A stretch of DNA of 64,000 nucleotides from Pedobacter sp. Hv1 (GTDB lineage Bacteria > Bacteroidota > Bacteroidia > Sphingobacteriales > Sphingobacteriaceae): the NCBI RefSeq assembly GCF_001412215.1, contig NZ_LLWP01000004.1, positions 682,001 to 746,000 on the forward strand, read 5' to 3'. The position numbers and the translations under genes are program-made. Below the pieces are notes generated by a model. It was not told the DNA's origin. It searched no databases and worked only from the letters and a program-made list of their open reading frames with translations. Positions 7,173 to 15,952 of this stretch are shown one piece after another. Position 1 is the stretch's first letter, and every line of letters begins with the position of its first letter.

Positions 7173-10100
7173 ATGAAAAAACTTGTACTAAGTTTATTCA
7201 TTTGGTGTGCTGTAACTATTGTAGTTTCTGCTCAAGAACGGACAATAACAGGTTCTGTAACATCAAGTGAAGACGGCTTGCCCATTCCAGGTGCATCCGT
7301 AAGAGTGAAAGAAGTGCCTACCCTCGTTGTAGCCACTGGCCCAGATGGAAAATTTTCGTTAAGAGTGCCAACTAACGGAAAAACATTGGTAATTACTTAT
7401 CTAGGGTTTATCACTAAAGAATTAACCATTGGCAATAACCGTGTTGTAAATGCAAAGCTTGAACCCGATGCTGCTACAAATCTTGATGAAGTAGTGATCA
7501 CTGCTGGTGGTGTAAGCATCAAACGTCGGCAACAGGGTAACCAAGCTACTACCATTAAATCGCAAGAGTTAACTCAAGCCAAAGCTTTTAACGTTGCCAG
7601 TGCACTCACAGGTAAAGTTGCCGGCTTACAGGTTAATGCAGTAAGTTCTGGTGTTAATCCAAGCGTTCGTTTGGTACTACGTGGCAACCGCTCCTTATTA
7701 GGCAATAACCAAGCCTTATTGGTAGTTGACAATTCAATTGTACCTACTGCCATGCTGGGCAACCTAAACCCAGAAGATATTGACAACATTGAAGTGTTAA
7801 ATGGAGCAGGAGCTGCTGCCCTTTATGGTTCTGAAGCATCAAATGGTGCATTGATCGTTACTACCAAGACCGGAAAAAGAGGTGTAACATCCATCACTTT
7901 ACAACAGACAACTGCAATAGAAACAGTTTCATACTTACCGCAATTACAAAAAAAATACGGTTCTGGTACCAGCCCAGACGATGTCCCTACATATACCCCT
8001 TTTGAAAACCAACAATATGGACCTGCCTTTGATGGCTCCATCAAACCAATTGGCAAACCAATTTCTGATGGGTCCATACAGATGGTACCTTATTCGTACA
8101 ACAAAACCGAAGGGAAGGATAACTTTTGGGAAACTGGTGCAGCCAGTCAATCAGATTTCAGCCTTTCTTCTGGTGATGATTTAGGTTCGTATTATTTTTC
8201 TAGCCAATATTTTAACCAAACAGGTACTGTACCGGGCGATAAATACAACCGATTTTCTATTCGTTTAAATGGAAAAAGGCAATTGAGCAAAAAGTTCAGT
8301 TTTGCCTTTAACGCCAATTATATCCAAAACAATTACGATAGAGGAAATTCAGGCACTGCTTTTCAAAATGTGTTAATGTCTCCTGGACAAATTCCGCTAA
8401 CCAGGTATAGTGACTGGAAAAATGACAAATACTCGACCCCTGATGGTTATTACAATGAGTATTTTGACAACCCTTACTTTACTTTAGGAAATGCCAGAAC
8501 CTTAACAAAGAACAATTACTTAAATGGCAACTTAGAATTTAGGTTCTCTCCTATCCAACCTTTGTCTTTATTGTTACGTGTAAACATGACCAATAGAAAT
8601 GCAGCAACAAAAAGCTGGTCTGATAAATATACCTATTCTGATTACAGGCTAAGTATTACCTCAGGCTTTGCCAATAGAACAGGTAGCATCTCTGATTCGG
8701 AATTGGTTGACACCCAATTGACACCAGAATTCCAGGCTTTATTTAATAAAAATTTGGGTCATAATCTTTCATTGAATGTTGTGGCCGGCACAAGCTTGCG
8801 TGACAACTGGACAAAAAACGTAGGTGCATCTTCGTCTGTAATGGTAGTACCAGGACTATACAATGTGAGCAATACCACAGGCAATACTTCTGGTACTGAG
8901 TCTATTTCTAGAAGAAGACAGCTAGGCGTATATGCCGATGCTCGTTTAGGTTATAAAAATTACCTTTTCTTACACGTAACCGGCAGAAACGATTGGCATT
9001 CGGTGCTCACTAAAGAAAATAGATCATTATTCTATCCCGCAGCCGACATCTCTTTTATTGCTTCCGATGCTTTAGAATTTTTGAAGCATTCTAAAGTTAT
9101 CCAAATTTTAAAGTTAAGGGGTGGTGTATCTAAGGTTGGTTTTGTAAATCTAAGCCCCTACGCACTAACACCTACATTTGGGCAACAAGGCGGTTATCCA
9201 TACGCTGGCATACCTGGATATGGCATTGGCGGCACTGTAGTTGCCCCATCAATTAAACCAGAGTTAACCAAAGGTATTGAAGCAGGTTTTGATATAGAAA
9301 TGTTAAAATCTAGGGTTATTGCTGGTGTTACGGTGTACAAAACAAGCACAACCGATCAGGTTATTGGTGTAAATATTCCAAGTGCTACAGGTTTTACCAC
9401 CTTTTTAACCAATACAGGCGATGTGCAGAATAAGGGTGTGGAGAGTACCGTTAGGTTAATTCCAATTCGTACACAATCGGGATTAGAAGTAAGCCTTGGC
9501 GCCAACTTTACATGGACACAAAACAAGGTTGTTTCCATTAGCTCAGACCAAAGTTTTATCAGTATTGGCGCTGGCGTTGTTGCAGAACAAGGCTTGCCTT
9601 TCCCAATGTTAAGAACCACCACTTATAACAAAGATCCGCAAGGGCGTGTAATTGTTGATCGCACTACAGGTATGCCAAGTGCAACTACTGTAAGTGGCAA
9701 TGTAGGCATTACTGAACCTACCCATCGTTTAGGTGTAGATTTAAGTGCTAGCTATAAAGGCTTCCGCTTAGCCACAGTATTCGAGTACCGTACCGGAAAT
9801 GTAATTTTAAGTAATGTGAGTACTGGTTTCGACTTCTCTGGAGCAGGCATTAGAACTACCTATTTTAACAGAGAACGTTTTGTGGTGCCTAATTCTTCTT
9901 ACTTAGACCCTGCTACCAACACTTATGTTGAAAACACCAACATTACCACTAGAACAGGAGGGGTAGATTTTTGGGGTAACGGACCAACAAATCTTGGTGT
10001 GGGTACCAATTACACCTATTCAGCTGCATTTTGGAAAATGCGTGAGCTTTCTTTGGCATACCAATTACCAAAATCTGTGTTAAGAAACATCAGATTTGTT

Positions 10101-10280
10101 AAAGGGGCCAGCATCAGCATACAGGGACGTAACTTGTTCCAATGGGCGCCTAAAACCAACATCTACACCGACCCAGAGTATAGCAACGCTGGATCTGACA
10201 GCAATGCAGTTGGTGTTACCACTTTAAGTCAAACGCCTCCAGGAAGATTCTATGGCATGACATTATCATTAACCTTATAA
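7173..10280 (+). CDS. SusC/RagA-family TonB-dependent outer-membrane transporter
   Basis: The 1035-residue protein begins with a signal peptide (through about residue 20, VSAQ), then a carboxypeptidase-D regulatory-like beta-sandwich (ITGSVTSSEDGLPIPGASVRVKE...), a TonB-dependent plug (DEVVITAGG; VPTAMLGNLNPEDIDNIEVLNGAGAAALYGSEASNGALIV in pieces) and a long 22-strand barrel ending in MTLSLTL. SusC proteins import oligosaccharides or peptides across the outer membrane using TonB energy. It heads a three-gene operon with SusD-like (11 bp downstream) and a DUF1735 lipoprotein. No glycosidase is attached, so the substrate cannot be read from context. A composite promoter element lies at 7066-7129. 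Confidence 0.95.
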   Translation: MKKLVLSLFIWCAVTIVVSAQERTITGSVTSSEDGLPIPGASVRVKEVPTLVVATGPDGKFSLRVPTNGKTLVITYLGFITKELTIGNNRVVNAKLEPDAATNLDEVVITAGGVSIKRRQQGNQATTIKSQELTQAKAFNVASALTGKVAGLQVNAVSSGVNPSVRLVLRGNRSLLGNNQALLVVDNSIVPTAMLGNLNPEDIDNIEVLNGAGAAALYGSEASNGALIVTTKTGKRGVTSITLQQTTAIETVSYLPQLQKKYGSGTSPDDVPTYTPFENQQYGPAFDGSIKPIGKPISDGSIQMVPYSYNKTEGKDNFWETGAASQSDFSLSSGDDLGSYYFSSQYFNQTGTVPGDKYNRFSIRLNGKRQLSKKFSFAFNANYIQNNYDRGNSGTAFQNVLMSPGQIPLTRYSDWKNDKYSTPDGYYNEYFDNPYFTLGNARTLTKNNYLNGNLEFRFSPIQPLSLLLRVNMTNRNAATKSWSDKYTYSDYRLSITSGFANRTGSISDSELVDTQLTPEFQALFNKNLGHNLSLNVVAGTSLRDNWTKNVGASSSVMVVPGLYNVSNTTGNTSGTESISRRRQLGVYADARLGYKNYLFLHVTGRNDWHSVLTKENRSLFYPAADISFIASDALEFLKHSKVIQILKLRGGVSKVGFVNLSPYALTPTFGQQGGYPYAGIPGYGIGGTVVAPSIKPELTKGIEAGFDIEMLKSRVIAGVTVYKTSTTDQVIGVNIPSATGFTTFLTNTGDVQNKGVESTVRLIPIRTQSGLEVSLGANFTWTQNKVVSISSDQSFISIGAGVVAEQGLPFPMLRTTTYNKDPQGRVIVDRTTGMPSATTVSGNVGITEPTHRLGVDLSASYKGFRLATVFEYRTGNVILSNVSTGFDFSGAGIRTTYFNRERFVVPNSSYLDPATNTYVENTNITTRTGGVDFWGNGPTNLGVGTNYTYSAAFWKMRELSLAYQLPKSVLRNIRFVKGASISIQGRNLFQWAPKTNIYTDPEYSNAGSDSNAVGVTTLSQTPPGRFYGMTLSLTL

Positions 10281-10291
10281 GTATAAATAAG

Positions 10292-11875
10292 ATGAAAAAA
10301 ATATATCAATATCTAGCGCTAAGCATGGCCATAGTTGCGGCCAGTTCTTGCAAAAAGTTCTTAGATGTAAATACAAACCCAAATAGCTTAACAGAAGCTA
10401 CTCCATCACTGATCTTGCCCCAGGCCATTGTTTCGGCGGCTGGGCTCAGTAATGCATTTAGCCAATCTTTCAATGCCTTTTCTGGCGCTGTAGCAAATGC
10501 AGGTGGCTATGGTGCCTTTGGCGCCTTTGTTACCTACGATTTTGGTACTGGCACTGGTGCTGGCTTGTGGTCTGGCACTTACGACAATGCTAACGATTTC
10601 CAATACGTAATCACAGAGACCAGTGGCGATCCAAAACTTGCTTTTTCTACTGCTGTGGCAAGAATCATGAAATCGTTTGATTTTGAACGTTTGGTAAATC
10701 AGTACAATGATGTACCTTATTCTGATGCCTTAAAAGCAGGTAGCGGTGTCGTAACACCGAAATATGATAAGGGTCCAGATGTTTATAAAGCATGTATTGC
10801 CGAATTGGATAAGGCCATGGCAGACATTACCACTGCGCAAGCCTCTAATGTAACCAATAAACTAACTGCCGGTGCAGACCCTATGTTTAAAGGCGATATG
10901 GACCTTTGGAAAAAATTTGCAAATACAGTTAAACTACGCATGCTGATCAAAATGGCAGGAGTACCGGATCTTAAAACTTATGCTACAACTACAATGAGCA
11001 GCATGAATACTACAACCATTGGTTTTTTAAGTACAGATGCTATAGTTAACCCAGGCTATGAAAAAACAGTTAGACCTAACCCTGTTTATAGTTCATTAGG
11101 TTTTGCCAGCAATGGTGCAGTAGTAAGCCCGAGCAATATCCCAACCAAATGGATGTACAGCTGGTATACAGGTGCTAAATTAATCGACCCGGGCAGGGCA
11201 AAAGTAATCTACAGAGGATTTCCTTCAACCATCATCAATCAATTGGGTGATGAGTCGGCAGGGGTACCAGCCGCAGCCGCAGCAGGCTCTGCTTTTAACA
11301 CCGGCACCAATGCCACCAATGTATTAGGCGTGTCTAAAGGTCCAACACAAGGCACACCAGTATTACTGGCTGCAGAGAGTTATTTTTTACAGGCTGAAGC
11401 TTATACTTATGGCTACCTAAGTGGCGATGCAGCAGCTGCGTTTAAAAATGGCATTACTCAATCGTTTACCTACCTATACAAGGATGTAAACAATACGGTA
11501 GATCCTTCTAAAAATGTAACGGCGGATGTAAATACCTATCTATCTGACAACAGCACTAGTCCATTGGTTAATTTTGCATTGGCCATAAGCAGGGAACAGA
11601 AGATTGAAGCCATTATTACCCAGAAATACATTGCCCTGAACCAAATTGCCAATGACGAGGCATTTAATGAATTTAGACGCACCACCTATCCTACTATTGT
11701 AAATGGTTCCTTAGACCCAATTGCAACTTTTGCTTCAAGACAGTCGATCTCTACACATGCAGACAAGTTGCCAACAAGGATATTGTATCCACAGGAAGAA
11801 TTTAATCTAAATCCATCTAATGTACCAGGCAATATAAATAAGTTTAGTTCACTTATATTCTGGGACTTAAACTAA
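10292..11875 (+). CDS. SusD/RagB-like nutrient-binding lipoprotein (SusD-like_2 type)
   Basis: The 527-residue product has a lipoprotein signal with lipobox ending at Cys20 (AIVAASSCKKFLDVNTNPNS). The following segment, NPNSLTEATPSLILPQAIVSA, is typical of the SusD-like family close to PF12771. The body is helical, TPR-like, and the C-terminus has an AFNEFRRTTYP-type motif seen in this group. Such proteins sit on the cell surface as the lid of the SusC barrel and capture substrate. It lies 11 bp behind susC and 29 bp before the DUF1735 gene, clearly one operon. Alanine/glycine-rich insertions near residues 320-345 look like surface loops. Confidence 0.92.
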   Translation: MKKIYQYLALSMAIVAASSCKKFLDVNTNPNSLTEATPSLILPQAIVSAAGLSNAFSQSFNAFSGAVANAGGYGAFGAFVTYDFGTGTGAGLWSGTYDNANDFQYVITETSGDPKLAFSTAVARIMKSFDFERLVNQYNDVPYSDALKAGSGVVTPKYDKGPDVYKACIAELDKAMADITTAQASNVTNKLTAGADPMFKGDMDLWKKFANTVKLRMLIKMAGVPDLKTYATTTMSSMNTTTIGFLSTDAIVNPGYEKTVRPNPVYSSLGFASNGAVVSPSNIPTKWMYSWYTGAKLIDPGRAKVIYRGFPSTIINQLGDESAGVPAAAAAGSAFNTGTNATNVLGVSKGPTQGTPVLLAAESYFLQAEAYTYGYLSGDAAAAFKNGITQSFTYLYKDVNNTVDPSKNVTADVNTYLSDNSTSPLVNFALAISREQKIEAIITQKYIALNQIANDEAFNEFRRTTYPTIVNGSLDPIATFASRQSISTHADKLPTRILYPQEEFNLNPSNVPGNINKFSSLIFWDLN

Positions 11876-11904
11876 TATAATAACTGATTTAAATGATTTG
11901 AAAA

Positions 11905-12891
11905 ATGAAAAAATATATCAATAAAATACCCCTGTTATTATTTGCAGTAATTGGGCTATCCTCATGTTTAAAAGACGATACCGCCATACTAGACCCTGCA
12001 AAAGGACATAACGTGATAGAGTTTTCAAACCCAACAGACATTGTTGTGCATGGCTCGTCTATCCCCCTATACGCCTTCTCTTACGAGTCGGTTCCATCTG
12101 TCAATCTACCCATTACCGTTAGTTATTCTGGTCCAGAGGCAGCAGCACCACAGGATATTACTGTAAAATTCGGGGTTAGTGATGATGCCAAGATTGCAGC
12201 CTATAATACGGAACAGAAAACATCATTAACAGCTTTTGCTCAAAATGCTTATTCATTACCTACTACAGAAGTGGTCATCAAAAAAGGAACCAGCAAGGCT
12301 ACCTTTAATGTGGTATTGAAACCAGAAAATTTTGATTTCAGCAAAACAGAGGTTTTGGGTTTAACCATCAGTTCGGTATCTTCTGGCATTTTAAGCGGTA
12401 ATTTCGCAACCATATTGATCAACGCCAGCGCCAAGAACAAATACGATGGTATTTATGCTGTTACAGGAACTATGGTTGATGTAACAGCAGCCAGTTTAAC
12501 CCATGTTAACAATGCCTTGGGCACTAAAGCACCAATGCAGTATGAGTTGAGAACAGTCTCTGCTACAAAATGTGCTGTATATGATAATTACGTATATGGT
12601 GGTTATTATGCCGTAATAGCTAGTGGAACTGCAACTTCACAATACGGTTCATTTTCTGCCATATTCGAGTTCGATCCAGTAACCAATAAGGTAATAGGCG
12701 TAACTAACCGTGCTGGAGAGCCTGCCTCAAATACGCGTTCTGGTCGTTTAGATCCAACAGGCGATAATACTGCTTTAACTAATGGCGTATTTAAGGTAAA
12801 ATATAACATGTTACAACCAAGTGTTATTGCTACCGCCCCTTATGTTAGAACAACTTGGGATGAAACTTGGACTTTATTGAAAAAACGATAA
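11905..12891 (+). CDS. DUF1735 (BT_3987-like) surface lipoprotein
   Basis: A 328-residue lipoprotein: signal with lipobox ending at Cys21 (VIGLSSCLKDD). Residues about 45-175 form a DUF1735-type beta-sandwich (VKFGVSDDAKIAAYN; EVVIKKGTSKATFNVVL; LGLTISSVSSG). The C-terminal third is a second, lipocalin-like beta domain found in proteins that accompany SusC/SusD pairs. The likely role is as an auxiliary surface glycan- or ligand-binding protein, equivalent to SusE/SusF. It is the last gene of the operon, followed by a terminator at 12911-12942. The ligand is unknown. Confidence 0.8.
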   Translation: MKKYINKIPLLLFAVIGLSSCLKDDTAILDPAKGHNVIEFSNPTDIVVHGSSIPLYAFSYESVPSVNLPITVSYSGPEAAAPQDITVKFGVSDDAKIAAYNTEQKTSLTAFAQNAYSLPTTEVVIKKGTSKATFNVVLKPENFDFSKTEVLGLTISSVSSGILSGNFATILINASAKNKYDGIYAVTGTMVDVTAASLTHVNNALGTKAPMQYELRTVSATKCAVYDNYVYGGYYAVIASGTATSQYGSFSAIFEFDPVTNKVIGVTNRAGEPASNTRSGRLDPTGDNTALTNGVFKVKYNMLQPSVIATAPYVRTTWDETWTLLKKR

Positions 12892-12910
12892 TACAAATAC
12901 ATGCTTCACA

Positions 12911-12942
12911 AAAAAAGGGTGCTCTTGGGCATCCTCTTTTTT
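12911..12942 (+). terminator. Probable intrinsic terminator of the SusC/SusD operon
   Basis: GGGTGC (12917-12922) pairs with GCATCC (12929-12934) with one G-U. The stem is flanked by an A6 run and a TCTTTTTT tail, 20 bp after the last gene. Confidence 0.65.
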
Positions 12943-12997
12943 GAACTATAAAGTCATTTTTTATATTTCTTAATCTTATCAAAAAATAATCAAGGCT

Positions 12998-13681
12998 ATG
13001 AAAATATTATTAACAACAAGTTTGGTATTAAGTCTGTCTTTTGTATCCTTTATTGAAAAAACAGCAATGTTGATCGATCAGTCTAAAGTAACCTATCAAA
13101 TAGGTGAAAATAAAAAGCTAAATGGATTATATACTATTGAGGACCAACAAAAAAACATTCGCATAAGAGGCAATTACAAAGAGAATAAAAGAATAGGAGA
13201 TTGGTATTGCTTTGATGCTAAGGGGCAAACAGTTTTAAGATACAACTACACCACTCAAAAAATATTGACATTAGATCAAGAATCAATTGCTACTGTTGAC
13301 ATTAAGGTATTGAGCAATGATACAGAAGTAAATGACAATGCAACTGTAGCCATACCGATCTGCTCTATAGATCAGTATAAAAAAATACTGATTGCAGAGC
13401 TCAAAGATCAAATGCCTCCCAAAGACAAATCTGAGGCAGCAAAGGTAACTGCATCCATTACTGCATTGGTAGACAAAGATGGTAAAGCAAAATATATAGC
13501 CACCTATATTTTAGATCAAGTAACGCATCAAAGCACTCTGTTTTTAAAGGATAAAGTATTTAATATAGAATGGCTACCTGCCAAATACAAGGGCCAATCT
13601 TATAGCGCTGAAGTTAAATTTGAAACCGCATTTAAAATAGACCCTTCGGCTGGCACAAGACGCTTTATTTGGAATTATTAA
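12998..13681 (+). CDS. Exported protein of unknown function
   Basis: 227 residues with a hydrophobic N-terminus (MKILLTTSLVLSLSFVSF) that is either a signal peptide or an anchor; no clear cleavage motif. Residues about 45-80 (NGLYTIEDQQ...RGNYKENKRIGDWYCFDAKG) resemble one or two antitoxin-YwqK/MORN-like repeats, a beta-hairpin repeat in which GxW and GxY recur. The remainder includes a KDGKAKYIATYILDQ segment reminiscent of TonB C-terminal-like or energy-transducing periplasmic domains, but I cannot assign it. It is monocistronic, between the SusC operon terminator and mscL. No function is proposed. Confidence 0.6.
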   Translation: MKILLTTSLVLSLSFVSFIEKTAMLIDQSKVTYQIGENKKLNGLYTIEDQQKNIRIRGNYKENKRIGDWYCFDAKGQTVLRYNYTTQKILTLDQESIATVDIKVLSNDTEVNDNATVAIPICSIDQYKKILIAELKDQMPPKDKSEAAKVTASITALVDKDGKAKYIATYILDQVTHQSTLFLKDKVFNIEWLPAKYKGQSYSAEVKFETAFKIDPSAGTRRFIWNY

Positions 13682-13732
13682 ATCATGTATATCCACTTAG
13701 CTTTAATGTACAAACAAAGTATCTATCGGTTC

Positions 13733-13796
13733 ACCACATGTTTTGGCCTTTCTGCCTACTCCCTATTTTACAAGTAGGTTTTGAGCAATATTTTTA
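13733..13796 (+). promoter_or_regulatory. Composite direct-repeat promoter element, copy A (before mscL)
   Basis: Repeat 1 ACCACATGTTTTGG (13733-13746), spacer CCTTTCTGC, repeat 2 CTACTCCCTATTTT (13756-13769), then TATTTTTA at 13789-13796, again 33 bp after the start of repeat 2. The mscL ATG is at 13812, so the transcript would have a very short leader. Confidence 0.65.
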
Positions 13797-13811
13797 ATTA
13801 AAAAACTAACT

Positions 13812-14189
13812 ATGGGATTTGTAAAAGAATTTAAAGAATTTGCTGTTAAAGGCAACGTAATGGACCTGGCCATTGGGGTAATCATTGGTGGGGCTTTTGG
13901 TAAAATTGTGTCTTCGGCGGTTGACGATTTGATTATGCCGGTTATTGGAACAATTGTTGGCAATGATTTCGAGAAACTAACCACAACGATAAATGGGGCA
14001 ACTGTAAAATACGGCCTATTTATTCAGAATGTTGTGAACTTTACCATTATTGCACTTGTGATCTTTATGATGATCAAAGCCATGAACAATATGAAAAAGA
14101 AAGAAGCAGCTGCTCCTGCTGCTGCCCCTGCACCAGCTAAAGAAGAAGTGCTTTTAACTGAGATTAGAGATCTATTGAAAAACAAATAA
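13812..14189 (+). CDS. mscL: Large-conductance mechanosensitive channel
   Basis: MscL is a homopentameric inner-membrane pore that opens under membrane tension and releases solutes during hypo-osmotic shock. The 125-residue protein matches the family in length and order: amphipathic N-terminal helix ([22 protein letters not shown]), TM1 ([24 protein letters not shown]), periplasmic loop, TM2 (about residues 70-92, [15 protein letters not shown]) and a cytoplasmic helix ending in EIRDLLKNK. An alanine/proline-rich linker ([11 protein letters not shown]) sits between TM2 and the C-terminal bundle. Its promoter region contains copy A of the composite element, which suggests it belongs to the same regulon as the neighbouring RNA candidates. 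Confidence 0.97.
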   Translation: MGFVKEFKEFAVKGNVMDLAIGVIIGGAFGKIVSSAVDDLIMPVIGTIVGNDFEKLTTTINGATVKYGLFIQNVVNFTIIALVIFMMIKAMNNMKKKEAAAPAAAPAPAKEEVLLTEIRDLLKNK

Positions 14190-14211
14190 CGAGAGGGATG
14201 ATTTATGTTAG

Positions 14212-14247
14212 AGTTGGTTCTGAGTTTACTCAGGCCAACTTTTTTTT
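14212..14247 (+). terminator. Intrinsic terminator of mscL
   Basis: AGTTGG (14212-14217) pairs with CCAACT (14235-14240), and CTGAG (14220-14224) with CTCAG (14229-14233), followed by a T-run. It lies 23 bp after the stop codon. Confidence 0.85.
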
Positions 14248-14317
14248 ATATATTTTCTTCGTGATCATCCTTAATTTAAAGTAAGTTAATCTGTTCAAAA
14301 ACAGTATTGGTCCATTC

Positions 14318-14381
14318 GCCATTTGTTTTAGCCTTTCTACACCATTTGCATTTGTTTTTATTGTTCATTTATATATTTTCA
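14318..14381 (+). promoter_or_regulatory. Composite direct-repeat promoter element, copy B
   Basis: Repeat 1 GCCATTTGTTTTAG (14318-14331), spacer CCTTTCTAC, repeat 2 ACCATTTGCATTTG (14341-14354), TATTTTCA at 14374-14381. In this copy the two repeats match each other best. No ORF follows; a hairpin starts at 14383. Confidence 0.65.
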
Positions 14382-14382
14382 A

Positions 14383-14588
14383 ACTACATAAACAAGCTGA
14401 TTGGTAGCGGTTTATGTAGTCTTTTCATAAAAGTGTTTGTGCACACAAACGTATAAAGACATTTGCAAGTAATGATCAAAACGCCGTGCATGAACATGAT
14501 TTTTTTTTATTTTAAGGCCATACTAGGGTTCAGAATATTGTTCTTAGATTAGTAGTTAATTTGTTATTCTCCTGGTATGGCCTTTTAA
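14383..14588 (+). ncRNA. Candidate structured small RNA downstream of element B
   Basis: No start codon with a useful ORF follows copy B. Instead there are three inverted repeats: 14383-14393 with 14410-14420 (11 bp, 16-nt loop); a GTTTGTG/CACAAAC palindrome at 14435-14450; and 14514-14527 with 14571-14584 (AAGGCCATAC...GTATGGCCTT, 14 bp with one U-G) followed by TTTT. A transcript from the TATTTTCA box would run about 200 nt and end at this last hairpin. The last hairpin resembles the one at 14963-15029. Existence of the RNA is inferred. Confidence 0.45.
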
Positions 14589-14701
14589 TGTTACTCCATT
14601 TCTATTTTCAGTTATTAGTTCATCAACCTGAAATTTCACAGCAAATAGCATAAATCAACATTGACGAGTTAATTGATTTTAAAAACATTATCATTGCATT
14701 C

Positions 14702-14765
14702 ACCACCTCTTTTTGCCTTTCTACACCATCTTTATTTGAACCCATTTATGGCGCAGTTATCTTAG
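14702..14765 (+). promoter_or_regulatory. Composite direct-repeat promoter element, copy C
   Basis: Repeat 1 ACCACCTCTTTTTG (14702-14715), spacer CCTTTCTAC, repeat 2 ACCATCTTTATTTG (14725-14738), TATCTTAG at 14758-14765, exactly 33 bp after the start of repeat 2. A non-coding stretch with hairpins follows. Confidence 0.65.
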
Positions 14766-14769
14766 CGTA

Positions 14770-14930
14770 TAAACTAAACACTAAATCATAATTAGGGTTG
14801 GATCTATTTCAAACTCGACCCCACTATTAACCATCAATAGAAATGTCTATGCCTAAAGAAGAATGGAGTACTCATGGGTGATGATAAAAATTCTTCTGGC
14901 ATAGCTTTTCTTTAATCAATGGTTTTTTTT
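14770..14930 (+). ncRNA. Candidate structured small RNA downstream of element C
   Basis: From the expected start near 14770 the sequence has no ORF but forms a nested fold. An outer stem AACCAT (14829-14834) / ATGGTT (14919-14924) encloses CTATGCC (14847-14853) / GGCATAG (14898-14904) and AGAAGAAT (14857-14864) / ATTCTTCT (14890-14897), with a 3-nt bulge. Eight T residues (14923-14930) close it like a terminator. Length about 160 nt. Inference from structure and promoter position. Confidence 0.45.
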
Positions 14931-14962
14931 AGATGGCGTCAGCTCTAATTTAAAAACACACT

Positions 14963-15029
14963 AAACCATGCTCAGGACATTTACGTATTGTAATTTTAGG
15001 TTAATATTTAATTCCTGACATGGTTTTTT
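14963..15029 (+). ncRNA. Terminator-like hairpin homologous to the one at 14514-14584
   Basis: AAACCATG (14963-14970) pairs with CATGGTTT (15019-15026), and CAGGA (14973-14977) with TCCTG (15013-15017), followed by T residues to 15029. The loop shares TATTGT, a TTAG core and TTAATT with the loop of the 14514-14584 hairpin, while the outer stem bases differ in a compensatory way (GGCCAT/ATGGCC versus AACCAT/ATGGTT). It has no element copy of its own and may be the 3' part of the copy-C transcript. Confidence 0.4.
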
Positions 15030-15162
15030 AAATTTCAAGACAAGTCTACTCATTACAAACCGACTGAGTATATCAACCGTTCAATAAATGAGCACACACT
15101 TAGCTCACTTACCATTTAATCAAACTTGATCCTTGTGAGCTTCCAGAACCTATTTAGCGATG

Positions 15163-15861
15163 TTAGAGAATAGGCATGCGTCTGTTTAAAGCAGTTCGGT
15201 AGGCATCAGCAATCGGTACCATGTGACCATTTACCACCAATGTTTTTCCCTCAATCGTATCTACTTTACCTAAGTTAACAATAAAAGAGCGATGCACTCT
15301 AAAAAAGAGATTCTTTGGTAGCTTCTCTTCCAAAGAAGTGATAGAAGAGTGAATGGAATAACTCTGGCCCGACGACAGGTGAATGTTTACATAATTCACA
15401 CTCGCCTCAAGGTATAAAATATCAGCTATTTTAATTCTTCTAATGGTATATGAATCACGGATGAATACAAATTCATCATTTTCGCTAGACATTACCAAAT
15501 CCTTGGTTTTAGCTACTTTTTTTGCTTTCTCTACGGCTTTCAGAAACCTGCTTGGCTCTATAGGTTTGATCAGATAATCAATCACATTTAGATTAAATGC
15601 TTCTAAGGCATATTCTGTTTGCGAAGTTGTGAAAATAACCATAGGCCCTTTGTCTTGGATTATTTTGGCTAATTCTATTCCATTCATTCCTGGCATTTCA
15701 ATATCCAGAAAGAGCAGATCAATTTCTTCTTCTACAATAACTTTGTGTGCCATAAATGCATCAACATAGCTACCAATCAAAGTCAATGAGGGGTCGAGGC
15801 CAATTAAATTGCCTATAATTAAATGAAAAGCTTTCTGATCATCTACAATTAAACACTTCAT
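15163..15861 (-). CDS. LytTR-family response regulator (orphan)
   Basis: A receiver domain (residues 1-118; MKCLIVDDQ with the acidic pair, phospho-acceptor Asp53 in LDIEMPG, conserved Lys in DYLIKPIE) is joined to a LytTR DNA-binding domain (about 130-232; EASVNYVNIHL, VHRSFIVNL). LytTR regulators bind imperfect direct repeats about two helical turns apart. The ATG at 15861 places the receiver at the N-terminus; an upstream ATG at 15897 would add 12 residues. No LytS/YehU-type histidine kinase is next to it, which is unusual for this family. Five copies of a 23-bp-period direct repeat lie within 9 kb, making it the prime candidate for their binding protein (inference). Confidence 0.93.
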   Translation of the reverse strand: MKCLIVDDQKAFHLIIGNLIGLDPSLTLIGSYVDAFMAHKVIVEEEIDLLFLDIEMPGMNGIELAKIIQDKGPMVIFTTSQTEYALEAFNLNVIDYLIKPIEPSRFLKAVEKAKKVAKTKDLVMSSENDEFVFIRDSYTIRRIKIADILYLEASVNYVNIHLSSGQSYSIHSSITSLEEKLPKNLFFRVHRSFIVNLGKVDTIEGKTLVVNGHMVPIADAYRTALNRRMPIL

Positions 15862-15952
15862 TAGTTCAAATAGGTTAGATTTATCGAAAGATATCAATTT
15901 TTTTACAATAATAAATGGTCAATTAAATTTAAAAGATAGTATTTATCTTTTA

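Noticed and set aside
14249-15162. CRISPR array suspected from repeated GCCTTTCTAC motifs
   Set aside because: Copies are unevenly spaced (hundreds to thousands of bases), imperfect, and each is followed by a promoter-like box; no cas genes are present.
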